A stretch of 64,000 bases of DNA, taken from assembly GCA_963920635.1 (NCBI GenBank), contig OY987299.1, positions 117,615,373 to 117,679,372 on the forward strand, written 5' to 3'. Positions 22,025 to 32,743 of this stretch are shown piece by piece; within the stretch, counting starts at the first letter, position 1; every line of letters begins with the position of its first letter. A model generated the notes under the pieces. It was given only the letters and a program-made list of their open reading frames with translations, did no database searches and was not told the DNA's origin. This DNA comes from Pseudeuparius sepicola. Taxonomy: Eukaryota > Arthropoda > Insecta > Coleoptera > Anthribidae. The position numbers were made by a program, and so were the translations under genes.

Positions 22025-22040
22025 CCCACTTCTGACACCA
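22025..22040 (-). other. primer binding site
   Basis: Minus-strand TGGTGTCAGAAGTGGG starts three bases inside the 5' LTR. It begins TGG, as expected for pairing with a tRNA CCA end. The complementary 3' end CTTCTGACACCA would suit a leucine tRNA, but the tRNA identity is from memory of acceptor-stem sequences and is uncertain. Confidence 0.85.
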
Positions 22041-22043
22041 AAT

Positions 22044-22455
22044 TGTTACGGGCGACGTGAAGACGAAGACTTTTTAAAAAACTTTTATTTGAGTAACGCG
22101 AGTTACAGAGTTTCGGCTTAGACTACAGACAAGACTAGAATTAACACTCTTACTTTACTAGGTCCTATTTATACAGATCTGTTATGCTGAGGTGTTGTGG
22201 TTCTCATGGGAAAAGAATATAAAGACAAAGGGAAGATCAAATTCTGCAATTCTTGCAGTAAGCAAGTTTTAACAATACTCAAAAGGAATATGATATGTTC
22301 TAGTAATCATTCTAGAACAATATACAATGGAAAATGATATCTTTGTAGTAAGCATCTTGAACAATAGAGAATGAGAACATAATATCCAACAGTAAACAGA
22401 ATCAAGGGTAAAAACAAGGTTATGATCAAGGTGATGCTTGAGGTCGGATATAACA
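22044..22455 (-). repeat. 5' LTR of errantivirus
   Basis: 412 bp, no difference from the 3' LTR seen by eye. Being upstream on the minus strand it carries the promoter. I did not find a convincing TATA box; an initiator-type promoter is usual for this class. Confidence 0.95.
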
Positions 22456-22459
22456 TACA

Positions 22460-23614
22460 CCTAAAACAATGATTCACAGCACAGAAAACCAGTATGTTTT
22501 TTCTGTTTTTAATCACAATGAGATGAAAGTATAGGCAATTTGTCACTCTGTAGAAAAATATTGCTCTTTTACAAGTGCAAGTTCCAGACAAAATAAGAAA
22601 AAGTACAAAAATCTTTGTTCGTTCTTTCTAAAATATTGCTCAGTAAATGCAATAAATATTCTTAAGACAATAATATTATTGACGATTAATATTATTGGTC
22701 GTGTTCAATTATAATTAAAAATAACGATATAACACTTTGGAAATAATTTTTTTAATTCTATTTTTATATTTATATTTTCACTCCTAATATAAAAAAGGGT
22801 TAATTATTCTTGTTTTGATGATCGTTTGACACATCCTGTAGGCAGTTTTCGTCTATTTGGAATATCATCATTTTAAATGAAGAATCATATTGTTTGTGAC
22901 GGTCCACTTGAAATTTCAATTAGGTATTATTGGTTGAGAGTATCCCAGATATCAAAAATATTTTGACGCCGTGTGTCAATAGTTTTAAGCATTGTTTTTG
23001 GTAATTTAACATAATAAAAAGAATAAAAAAAAGTCGGACCACACAAATTGGCAAATTTACATACATCGAAATAACAAGTAGTTTATTATATATTATTCAA
23101 TATTTGAAAGGAAAAGATACAACGTACCTGAATATCAACAAACAATTGTAAAATTCATAAAATTCCAATCGGCACACAAATTACCTCCGCGTATGGTGGT
23201 GACGGCAATTCAAGCGGAATTTTGTTGGTAGTTACTGAAAATAAATAGATCGCGATGTATCGGGCAAGCCAAAATGTTTTTACTGTAGTAACGGAAGTTT
23301 GCATAAATTCCCTTACATAAAATGGCTCAAGAGGGAAAGAAGATACACCCATATTTGTTCAAATAATAAAAAAAGGTTAGGTATTTAGAAGAGAAGGTAG
23401 CAAAATCACAGCCGACTACTCCGAAAACTTTTTTACATTTTTTTAATTGTTTTCCTACCGTTCTCTGCATAACAGAAAATGGTACTCTTTCTGCAGAGGA
23501 CACTTTATTATCTTATATTATAGGAATTTACTGGAAAAGTCGAATTTCTCTTAGCAATTAGAAATTCGTGCCGAAATTAAGGATAAATATTTCTTCTGTG
23601 CCCAAATAAATTTA
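22460..23614. other. gene-free stretch
   Basis: AT-rich DNA with no supportable gene, RNA or paired repeat. Confidence 0.4.
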
Positions 23615-23878
23615 TAACAGATATAACAAGGAGGGTTTTGTAAAAATAGCGTAATATATGCGCTATTTTTACAATCATAGTAATATTTTTTCTAACTTTG
23701 GTAAGTTCTGATTCAAATTTAGTCTTAAGTGATCAAATTGTACCCATATTATTTCATTTTGTAGCCTGATGAAGCATATATATTATGCGAAAGCTTGCAT
23801 AAGTTGGATTTTTAATTAGTTATCTGCGAGTCTATACGACTGTCCATAACCGAAAAACCCTCCTTGTTATATCTGTTA
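23615..23878. mobile_element. short TIR element (264 bp)
   Basis: Inverted ends TAACAGATATAACAAGGAGG (23615) and its inverse ending at 23878. Inside, 23639-23673 is a second hairpin with AAAAATAGCG and its inverse. No coding capacity. Superfamily not clear. Confidence 0.7.
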
Positions 23879-24333
23879 CTATATTGGACAAATAAAGACA
23901 ATATATATTTAAATTTATAACACACTGTATATGTATATGTGACGTTAGTATTTAATGTGTAAGTTCCGCAGATCGAAATCTCGGACCACAACATTAACGG
24001 GCCCATAAACACGGCATTTAAGTGGCTACAGGTAAGTGGCGTGTCGCTGCTTCATTGGCCGTGCATTTTTCACGGACCTCTGCAGAATCGCCAATGCCTA
24101 ATTAATCGCCGATGTAAATCGAATTCGTTTTGCGTCAATATACGGTTCTTTCTTCACGTGCACGCTTTTTGATGTCGCTGGTAAAGGCAAATCCGTGGCG
24201 TGAGTCTTATATTTAGCGGTCCAGAAACCAATAGTAGGAATGAATGATTAAGAGGGGGTTGCCGACAGCGAAAGTGACGTTAGATTTCGTATTTTTTTAA
24301 GTTGTATAGCGTAAAATCTAATAACATTTTACC

Positions 24334-24509
24334 TGGCAAAAATTTAGTACAAACATCTCTGTCTTCATTTTAATCATAATATCTTAAAAGCATATGCATT
24401 GGAAATATTATTTTTCCCAAGGTTTTCATAACCTATAAAACAAAACACTGCTTGTATTATCTTATGATTAAAATGAAGACTGAGATGTTTGTACTAAATT
24501 TTTGTGCCA
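24334..24509. repeat. foldback repeat
   Basis: The left arm beginning TGGCAAAAATTTAGTACAAA pairs with the inverse ending at 24509; arms are about 50-60 bp and nearly perfect, separated by about 60 bp. GAGGG.GTT at about 24253 and its inverse at about 24522 may be the outer ends of the same element. Confidence 0.7.
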
Positions 24510-24539
24510 GCTGAATTTGACAAACCCTCTCCAACTAAG

Positions 24540-25087
24540 TACTAAGCGTATATGAATGAAAATTACTGTAACAATAATATATTTTTGTATGCAGAAAACT
24601 GATGGTTCCCGGTGAATACCTACTTGGTTGACTATAGATTTTTTGCATAGAGCTTCATTTAACTCGGGGCTTGGATCCTAGTTGATTTCTACATAATGTT
24701 AAAAGACGTTGGTTGAAAGATCAACAGAGTTGGTTTCCCATGTGTAGTTTTGTGATCAGTAGGTACCTGCAAGTTTTATACTTCGGTCGTTTTCGGTTTA
24801 TGACAGATTTAACTAGATGGCGTTGGTATACATCTTACCGTCTACTGCTGGTTAAAGATTAAGTTAAGGCATCAATCGTTACTGAGTCCTAGGTATTTTG
24901 TAGTGACGGGGATAACCGATACATTTTGATATTCGAGTTCGAGTACTCGGTACTTGAGCAATATCAATAATCGAGTAACTCGAGAGAAGTTTCACTCAAA
25001 TTGAAATTATTCATACCCCGCTTTATTATGTTGCAGGAGAGTATAGATTATAACCGAACCCGTAACTCAACGAATCGTTCTGGTATA
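24540..25087. other. gene-free stretch
   Basis: No gene supported. A cluster of CGAGT/ACTCG steps at 24935-24985 is a simple local repeat. Confidence 0.4.
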
Positions 25088-25096
25088 GTAACGAGC

Positions 25097-25548
25097 CACG
25101 ATACACTTACCCACGGTATGTCACTAACGAATCCGAAAACAAAGCAACTCTGCGCATCTACGTCAGTTGCGAATCACGAATTCTAAATAATGCAGCGGCT
25201 GCGGTTGTGTTTTACGATTTTTTATAGTTTACAGTTTAATGTGTCAAGAAAAAAGTGTAAACAACTGACTGATCGTCAGTCCAGCTCGACAGTGCTTTGA
25301 AATAGGCCAAAAATGCCGGGATGTGCAGTCAGCGTATCAAATTAAATGTGTTTTTTATCAACAGAATATTCATTCATTTATCTAATAATAAATTCTACAT
25401 ATTTTTAACAACATTTATTTAAAAGAAATAAACAAAAACCCATAAAAAAGTATCTATTGCTCTGTAAAACATATGGAGCAATTTAAATTCTGGTTCGCAA
25501 CTGACGTCACAAGATGCGCAATGACATACCGTGGGTAAGTCTATCGTG
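25097..25548. mobile_element. MITE with 9-bp target duplication
   Basis: Ends CACGATA.ACTTACCCACGG and the inverse, 26 of 27 terminal bases matching; flanks GTAACGAGC at 25088-25096 and 25549-25557 are identical. Further inside, GACGTCA.TTGCG appears in both arms. The 9-bp duplication suggests a Mutator-type rather than Tc1/mariner element; this is tentative. Confidence 0.8.
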
Positions 25549-25765
25549 GTAACGAGCGATGAACGCGTTATAGGTTCCTACCAAAGTAGCCAATTCTGAA
25601 CGTTAAATTCGGAGTGCTCAATGTGAATAATAATAGCTTTTTCATCACTCGATTTATGAACTCGTTGGTTGTGCAAATAATCGAGAAGTGGTTTAAGTGC
25701 TAAAATGACATTTTATTTTGTGAGAAGTTTTGAACACGACGCCAAACAAAACAATATCCAGTGTC

Positions 25766-25886
25766 TAAATGTCATTTTATGGCACTGGTGTTAAAAGTAA
25801 ATCACTTTTAACACAGTAAATCACTTTTAACAGCTTTAAAAGTGATTTACTTTTAACACCATTGTCATAAAATGACATTTTATACA
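25766..25886. repeat. long imperfect hairpin
   Basis: AAATGTCATTTTATGGCACT, then GGTGTTAAAAGTAAATCACT, pair with their inverses to the right; the centre holds an extra copy of AAATCACTTTTAACA. The whole block could extrude as a cruciform. Confidence 0.75.
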
Positions 25887-26032
25887 TTGAAAGCATGCGT
25901 TAAAAATTATAATGGTGTTTGTAGAAAAACTATATTTTATTGTATATTCATTGTGTATTATCATTGCAAATAAGAATTTTTAGACATATGTATGTAGTTC
26001 CTAGATGAAGCTAGTTTACCCTATATACCTTA

Positions 26033-26470
26033 TCGCTTTGGTAAATCGGGTCATTTTTTTTTACCTATACACTTGGAACAAAATAGAATAAAAAAATATG
26101 AAAGAGCAATCCTTTTTAACTGTTTTTTAAATTTTGCCCTTGAGCGTTTCAATACTTAATATTATTATCTTAAATGCTTTTGGTTGCCTTTTTTACTAAC
26201 AAAAAAGAAAGTAATGCATTTATTTTTAAATTGTGAAGATTACTAAAGTACTACATACATTATATTATCTACTTTAGTTCAGCAACTACTCTATATGGCC
26301 ACCTTCTACCGCAAATTTCTTAAATAAAGTATGTGGGGCGGTAGTTAAGTAATCTACCTATAAAATTAAAAATGATCGCATTAGTTTCTTATTATGATTT
26401 TTTTTGCTCTTTCAATTTTGCTCCAAGTGAACAGGTAAATAGGTAAATATGGACCGATTTTTCAAAGCGA
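26033..26470. mobile_element. MITE with TA duplication
   Basis: Flanked by TA. Ends TCGCTTTGGTAAATCGG and a matching inverse CCGATTTTTCAAAGCGA. Inner blocks ACTTGGA.CAAAAT and GAAAGAGC also pair with the right arm. No ORF. Confidence 0.7.
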
Positions 26471-27404
26471 TAGCATGTAACTATAGCGTCCTCTGGTAAC
26501 TACAAAAAAATATAAAAAAAACTCTTATTTACCATCCCAAAAAACCTAAGTATACCAATTTTCAAGTTGATCCTATGACATAACTTCGAACGCACGGCCC
26601 TCGTAAAATAAACTGGACTGCTTTTCCAATACAATCATTTTTCCGACAGGTCGGCCATATTGGGCCCACACATCATTGGCTGTCCAATACACGAGGGCCG
26701 TGGTTGGCCATCGTCAAATGTCATTTTGTGTTGCCACAACAAATTTCGCTTCTCCCCTAGAATGGACACTGAGTCCCCTAGAATAGGCCCAATATGGCGG
26801 CCATCCAGAAGGACGCCAGCGCCCTCTGCCGGATGGCTAAAAGTTGGTGGAGTGACTAGGCGGCACCGTCGCAAAGACAAGGCCCAGCAGCGGAAAGCGA
26901 TCATCATCGAGGGAGTTAATGCGCGTGCGCACATAATTCTGTGGCAGGAATACGATAAGCGTTGCCACTTGCCACATGTTATTCCTGGTATTAACGGACA
27001 CTTTTGTATTTTAATTTTTTTTTTCGGGTGTTTATGCGTAAATGCACATGCAATAGAATTATGTAGGTACGTCACGTCAATTTAATTCTTCAATACAAAC
27101 CATTCCCCCAATTACACTCTTGTCTGATTATTGTTTATAATAATGGAGGAGCTTGACTTAATCGTGATTTTCACACTCGCAGTTTACGTTTACCCGTTTT
27201 TGTTGCAATATGCGGTGACGATTATCCATCGTCTCAGCTGTTTTCACTAATAACAAGTTTATTATTGCGCTCGAAGGGAAATTATTGTTATTATTGTTAC
27301 GCCACTTTTGAAATTTTAATTAAAATAATAGAGATATAAATCTGCTTAAAGTTTATCTTATTAAGTCAGTTCTTGTAGTCCAAGAAAATTATACATGTAG
27401 AAAA
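26471..27404. other. gene-free stretch with GC-rich patch
   Basis: The GC-richer block 26640-26960 is open on both strands (141 and 146 residues), which points to base composition rather than coding. It contains a duplicated GGCCCA.TATGG.GGCC sequence near 26655 and 26787. A promoter or CpG-like region is possible but nothing adjacent supports it. Confidence 0.35.
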
Positions 27405-27868
27405 GAGTATAACCCCAAAGAATCACAATCGAAGTCGTGTTACGAACCCCGCAATAGGAGTGCTTTTGCAAACATTTTTTTGCAATTTTTTTCTTATCTG
27501 TACATTATTACATTCTCTACAACTTTCCCTTATGAAGTTTTTTTTAACTTCAATACTTCACGAGATATAGCTAAAAGATCACCACTAGCTAAAGTGCTTT
27601 ATATAAGGAGTGCACCCCCAGTTAACCCTGAAAAAATCAGCTTGTTTTAAAGATTTTTTTTTTCACCCTTATAAATCACTTTAGCTAGTGGTGATCTTTT
27701 ACCTATGTCTCGTGAAGTATTGAAGTTAAAAAAAACTTCATAAGGGAAAGTTGTAGAGAATGTAATAATGTACACATAAGAAAAAAATTGCAAAAAAATG
27801 TTTGCAAGACCACCCCTATTGCGGAGTTCGTAACACGACTTCGATGGTGACTTTTTGGGGTTATACTC
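27405..27868. mobile_element. foldback MITE
   Basis: Ends GAGTATAACCCCAAAG and the inverse. Arms of about 200 bp (27405-27610 and 27660-27868) pair over most of their length with scattered changes, leaving a short loop near 27630. No coding capacity. Confidence 0.8.
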
Positions 27869-28059
27869 AGGACGCTACCCACAACCAACCCTGAAAATAT
27901 CTACCTGACAAGAATTTTTTTTCTACCTCTATAAAAAAAATTACAATTTTTTTTGAACTATTGTGGCAAATACGCAAACGCGTTAAACGGATTGCGTAAT
28001 TATTTGTTTGGTTAGCTTTTGTAATACAGGGGATGGGAAAAAATGTTAACACCCACTTA

Positions 28060-28390
28060 CAGTTTTCGGGTGACCCTGTAAAGAGTTTATTAATTGTGCG
28101 ATTTGACCCGGATTTTTTTTAATTGTAGGCCTTGATAAAATGCATTTTTTGAGCAAAAATGACCTATTTCATACAAAATCCAAGACCTACTACTACGGCA
28201 GTTTCTAAGAGCAAAATTTTATTAGAAGTCATATTCGCCACCAAAATAGTACGGCAACATTTAAGTTTTGCAGAAATTAGAAACAAAATGTTTTTTGGCA
28301 TTTTTCGACTCCCTTTGAACTTTTATTTTTTAGGTCTCACATTCACAAAATTTAAATTTCTTCAAAACTTGTTTAAAATTTGATACAAAG
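28060..28390. repeat. solo arm related to the 32744 Tc1/mariner element
   Basis: GGTGACCCTGTAAAGAG, GTGCGATTTG, TTTTTTTTAATTGTAGG, GAGCAAAAATG and AAAATCCAAG.CCTACTA occur in the same order and spacing as in the TIR at 32744-32935. The terminal CAGTGTGACCC itself is altered. No partner arm nearby, so a decayed solo end of a sibling family. Confidence 0.6.
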
Positions 28391-28414
28391 TGAGAGTACA
28401 TGGCTGCATGTATA

Positions 28415-29086
28415 GACCGGGAGATAGTGACAGATTTTTTGACGTGATTTTACTCAGTACTTATGGGGCATTATGTTGCGTATATTCTCACAATAATAAG
28501 GTATGAATCAGAAAGTCATCCTGGGTTCTTCATATGGAAAAGGGAGTTTTCATTTTTCCTCAGAAAACCATAGGGGGCTACTAGTGTCATGTGAACTTTT
28601 AATTTAATACTTAATTTTTCCACGTTTCTGAACAGGCTGTCAGTGATAAGTATGCAAATTCTTGTCATAAAACTACTGAAGAAAAGATGGCATACCGTTT
28701 ACCGTTTAACAGTATGCCATCCTTTTTTCAGCAGTTTCATAACAAGAACTTGCATACTTCTCATTGGCAGCCCGTTCAGAAACGTGGAAAAATTAATTAT
28801 TAAAATACAAGTTCACGTGGCAATAGTAGCCCTTTGGGCCCACGCTAACGGTATGCCTATGGTTTTCCGAGGGATTTTCTATTTATAAAACACATGCGGC
28901 AGCCTGTCTGAAATCATATCAAGACGCATATTTTTCGAATAAATGAAAACTCGGTTTTTCATATGAAGAACCCAGGATGACTCTCTGATTCATACCTTAT
29001 TATTGTGAGAATATACGCAACATGATGCCCTTTGAAAGGCATACTGAGTAAAATCAGGTCCAAAAATAAGTCCCTATCTCCCGGTC
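28415..29086. mobile_element. foldback element, ACCG..AGATAGTGACAG family
   Basis: Ends GACCGGGAGATAG and the inverse CTATCTCCCGGTC. Arms pair over nearly the whole 672 bp; matching blocks include ATTGTGAGAATATACGCAAC, GAAGAACCCAGGATGACT, TTCTGAACAGGCTG and the central ATGGCATACCGTTTACCG. The right arm carries an extra segment near 28820-28930. Terminal sequence matches the element at 10699. Confidence 0.8.
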
Positions 29087-29919
29087 ACTTGCTGTCAGTG
29101 AGGCTGTTTTCTTTTTCCGTCGTCGTTAAAAAAAAACAAAGACTATATCAATCTGCTTGCATGCGCTTCCTTCGTTTGGTCATATTGATTGCACCAAGCT
29201 ATTTTTATATTTCAAATTTTATGAAGTCTTACCTGTAAGTTTGACATTCTTACTCCAAAAATCAGTCATCCACACACTCACACCACCTTTGTCCACACAC
29301 CGATCGAGACGCCCGACAAACCTGCACTTGTCACATTATTGGGTCATTGTAAAATAACTCCAAAAAAGCAATTATTGCATACCAAATAGTGTCTCTCCCA
29401 CTGTATTTCGGAAACCAGTTTTGATATTCGCCGTTTCTAATGTGCATGGCTCGAGGCTGTTTTTGCGAAACGCGGGCCTATATTCGGTTCCATTCTAGTT
29501 GGTATTCCTTTGTGTTGAAGTTGCGTAAGGGTCGTTCGGATTATAACATTGAATCTGAGACATTGACACTGGATTTTTTTTTATTTAGACATGCTAGATT
29601 CGTGGGCGACGGTCCGAGAGTTCATTGGGTTTGGAATGTTTTGGTGTAACCGATGGCCGACGAGGTTTTGCTTTTATATGCGAAATCATTGGGTTTTGTG
29701 GATAAGTAAGAAATAGGTCGTGGCAGAATTTATTAATATAAATTGGAACTAAATAATGTTTCATAATTCGTTTTTCTTGGAGCTGCCTGTGAATTTTTAA
29801 ATTTTGAACTTTTCTAGACTGCGAGTATAATTGTTTCATTTTCAAAACAATAAGTAATAGGGCGCTGTTCACAAAAAAAATTCTGTTTAAGCGGCATAAA
29901 AACCGTAAACAACCTTCAA
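29087..29919. other. gene-free stretch
   Basis: No gene supported; short open frames have no recognisable content. Confidence 0.4.
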
Positions 29920-30744
29920 ATGGGGAACTTGAACAATTTTTTTTATTTGTTTAATATATTTGCCTATCTATAGAAAGAGCACATACCAAATATCAGCCCT
30001 CAAATCGCAATATTTAATTTGCAATAAATAATTAAAGTTGTGACCGCAAGCTATTCATTTGAAACGACACGAAAAGCGCGGGAATGGTTGTGACCTCTTA
30101 TATTTATCACTAATTATCTTTTTTAGTAATAATTGGACAATGATTATTATGAAGATTATTACTCACAATCTTCTCCATAGTGTATTTAAATTCAAAGTAC
30201 TTACCTACCTAATATAAAATTGTCAGTAGCAGGAAAAACGTAATACATTGCGCTCGATGCGTAAGCTCTTTTTGGCATAGGAGAGAGTTTTAAGACCCGA
30301 GGCAACACAGGCGTTAAACAACCTCCTCAGCCAAAAAAGTGCGCTTACGCATCTCGCAATGTAAATAACTATTTAATACAGCACACTCTTTTCAAACATT
30401 ATCAACAATATCAAGACTGAGATAGACTGTATTAAGACAAGGATAGGACGTTCTCGTTGATCTTTCTAAACAAAGCTTTCGTGGTTCTGTAGTTTTTATA
30501 CATGTGCCACCCATATTAGTTTATACATGGTGCCGCCGCCCACCAGAGGCGCCACCACCAACGAGCTACTTGACGTCACAACCAAGGAGGGCGCGTTACA
30601 AGAATGATTTGAATTATGCCGTTTTTAATTGCTTATATTTATTAGAGATTTATGAGTTTTTTGTGAACTGTGGTTCATTTAATGGCCATAAATTATATTT
30701 GAAAGTAATGTTTTTAAAATTTAATTTTTGTGCAAGTTCCCCAT
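29920..30744. mobile_element. ATGGGGAACTTG-ended element, copy 1
   Basis: Termini ATGGGGAACTTG and the inverse CAAGTTCCCCAT. It is an inverted copy of 51588-52674, about 20 kb away, matching over nearly its full length, except that copy 2 has a 274-bp insert. An internal hairpin at 30246-30365 pairs ATTGCGCTCGATGCGTAAGC with CTTACGCATCTCGCAAT. No ORF of note. Confidence 0.8.
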
Positions 30745-31701
30745 TAAATATGTGAAATACAAAAGAAAATCAAACAATACTTTCTGTGGAAAAAAATAGC
30801 GAGACATAAGTATCTGGATTCGTTTGAATTCTCAAAATTCTGCTGTTCTTTGCGCATGTTACCACAGCAGGAACTTAAATATCACAGCATAAATAAATAT
30901 ATTTTCTGTGTATCCACAATAGTAAGAACTTTATTTAAAGCCGTTTTATGATTGATTCATGTTTCTATAGAGAGATTTTGGTTACAATAATAGGAAAGTT
31001 GGCGAACATACCTATTTCTTGAACCTTAGTCTTTTGGTTTTCCTTTAGTTCCCCATTTGTATGTCTGAAAGGCAGCGAGTGGATAAATTACATTTTGAAG
31101 GATGGCATTGGACGCTTCCTTCCACACTACATTCATAAATAATTTTGTCCATGTTGCGTAGACCCCACACCGAGCCTGGATTGGCAATAAATCAGTTTTG
31201 CAAAAAGAGCCGGTGGGTGTCATTTTTCAAATAATTATTTAATTTGCTCGAATCCCGCCAACTCGATTTAAGTGTTTTTTAAATGCACATAACGATCGGT
31301 TGGTGAAGGGCGACTAGGTAATATTTCGTATCAAGAGCCTGAAATCCTTGGTGCACATTGTTTCTGTCAATTATTATAAAAAAAAAATGGCAAAATTACC
31401 ATCTGCGCTTTTTTACATGAAACGAATACCGATAAAGTTTTAAAAAATTCAGCGTGTCGATAGAGAGAAATTTGCGAAAATTTTGTTAAAGATGCATTCA
31501 GTGATTATAGATAGGTACTTATCCATTATTGGTTTTAGTAAAATATTTTAATTTTCAGTTTGATGGTGTGTAAGGGGCGCTATCCTTGTTCACTTAATCG
31601 AATTTCGATATTTCTTACTACTAGAATGAAATTAATCACATAACTCTTTAATTAGTCCCCCTCAGCATCTTTCTCGTCAATACCTAATTTTGTTATTAAC
31701 T
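30745..31701. other. gene-free stretch
   Basis: The first ~70 bases repeat a block also at 12420-12475. Nothing else supportable. Confidence 0.4.
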
Positions 31702-32124
31702 AAAAAAATTAACAAAAAAATTAAAACCGACTTCAAAAATTTGCCTTTACCCATACCCCACTAAAAATTTAAAAAAAATAATAACAAAAAATAACACAGA
31801 CTTCACAAATTTACCCGAATGCACATTTCAACTAAAATTTTAGAAATACTTTTCTCTTTCTTAATTGAGTTATCTTTGGATTTGGTGACAATCAAGGCAA
31901 GGAATTTAAATCTATTTAGATACGAATACATCATATCCTACATTACATCATAACTTACGGTCACCGACTCCAAAGATAATTCAATTTAGAAAGAGAAAAA
32001 TATTTCTAAAATTTTAGTTGAAATGTCGGTGTTATTTTTTGTTATTTTTTTTTTAATTTTTAGTGGAGTGTGCATACGAGCAAATTTTTGAAGTAGGTTT
32101 TAATTTTTTTGTTAAAATTTTTTT
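31702..32124. mobile_element. AT-rich foldback MITE
   Basis: AATTAAAACCGACTTCAAAA at 31719 pairs with an inverse near 32080-32105; the inner arm TCAACTAAAATTTTAGAAAT also pairs with its inverse. Over 80% A+T, no coding potential. Confidence 0.7.
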
Positions 32125-32741
32125 ATTTCTTATTTTTTAGTGAATTATGAATTATCTCGACCGTACAGACACAGGTAGTTGTTTTGTGTCGTGTGTCGTG
32201 TCTATAACAATCTGTGGGCTGGTCATGTCATTCTGTCATTCTTTATTATAAACCGAACTAATAAAACTAATAAATCTTTTTCTGAAAACCTGCAAGATCT
32301 AAAAGTTAAAGTGTATATGGTATGCTGATTTGAAATCAAATTTAATTGGTCTTGTAATAAGGACGGTGCTAGACACTTATTTAGCATTATCAGTATTGTT
32401 ACCTCCCTGAATAACTGAAAAAGTGATAGATCCCGTAATTGAGAGAAAGGGGAAAGGAATATTTTGGTCATCTGGAAAACCTTTTGATAGCCATTTTAGG
32501 GGATGATAGAAAACAAATTCGAGACTTAGCTTTAAGAATGATTGCAAAATAAAGAAGATCAAATTCAAAAAACAACGATGTCAAGAATTTAAAAGTTGGT
32601 GATCATTCTGCAAGTAACTTTTAACTCAAAAAAGAGACAAACATTGCGATTTTTTTATATTGAGGTTATTTTTTTGTTTCTTTTTATGGCCTCTGTTAGG
32701 TACATTTTCTTTTTCTTCAGTCTTAACAAATTTCAAATACC
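32125..32741. other. gene-free stretch
   Basis: AT-rich, no feature recognised. Confidence 0.4.
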
Positions 32742-32743
32742 TA

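Larger units (their letters stand above)
13781..22455 (-). mobile_element. complete errantivirus (env-bearing Ty3/gypsy), minus strand
   Basis: An 8675-bp element with two 412-bp LTRs that I read as identical, flanked by a 4-bp TACA duplication (13777-13780 and 22456-22459), which fits the TAYA preference of gypsy-type integrases. On the minus strand the order is 5' LTR, primer binding site, leader, gag, pol by -1 frameshift, env, polypurine tract, 3' LTR. All three genes appear open with no disabling stop, so this is a recent insertion. Errantiviruses are insect retroelements able to form enveloped particles in some hosts. The unusual point is a macro domain at the C-terminus of Pol. Confidence 0.95.

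Noticed and set aside
26635..27085. 141- and 146-residue open frames on opposite strands
   Set aside because: Open on both strands because of local GC content; no domain, no splice context.
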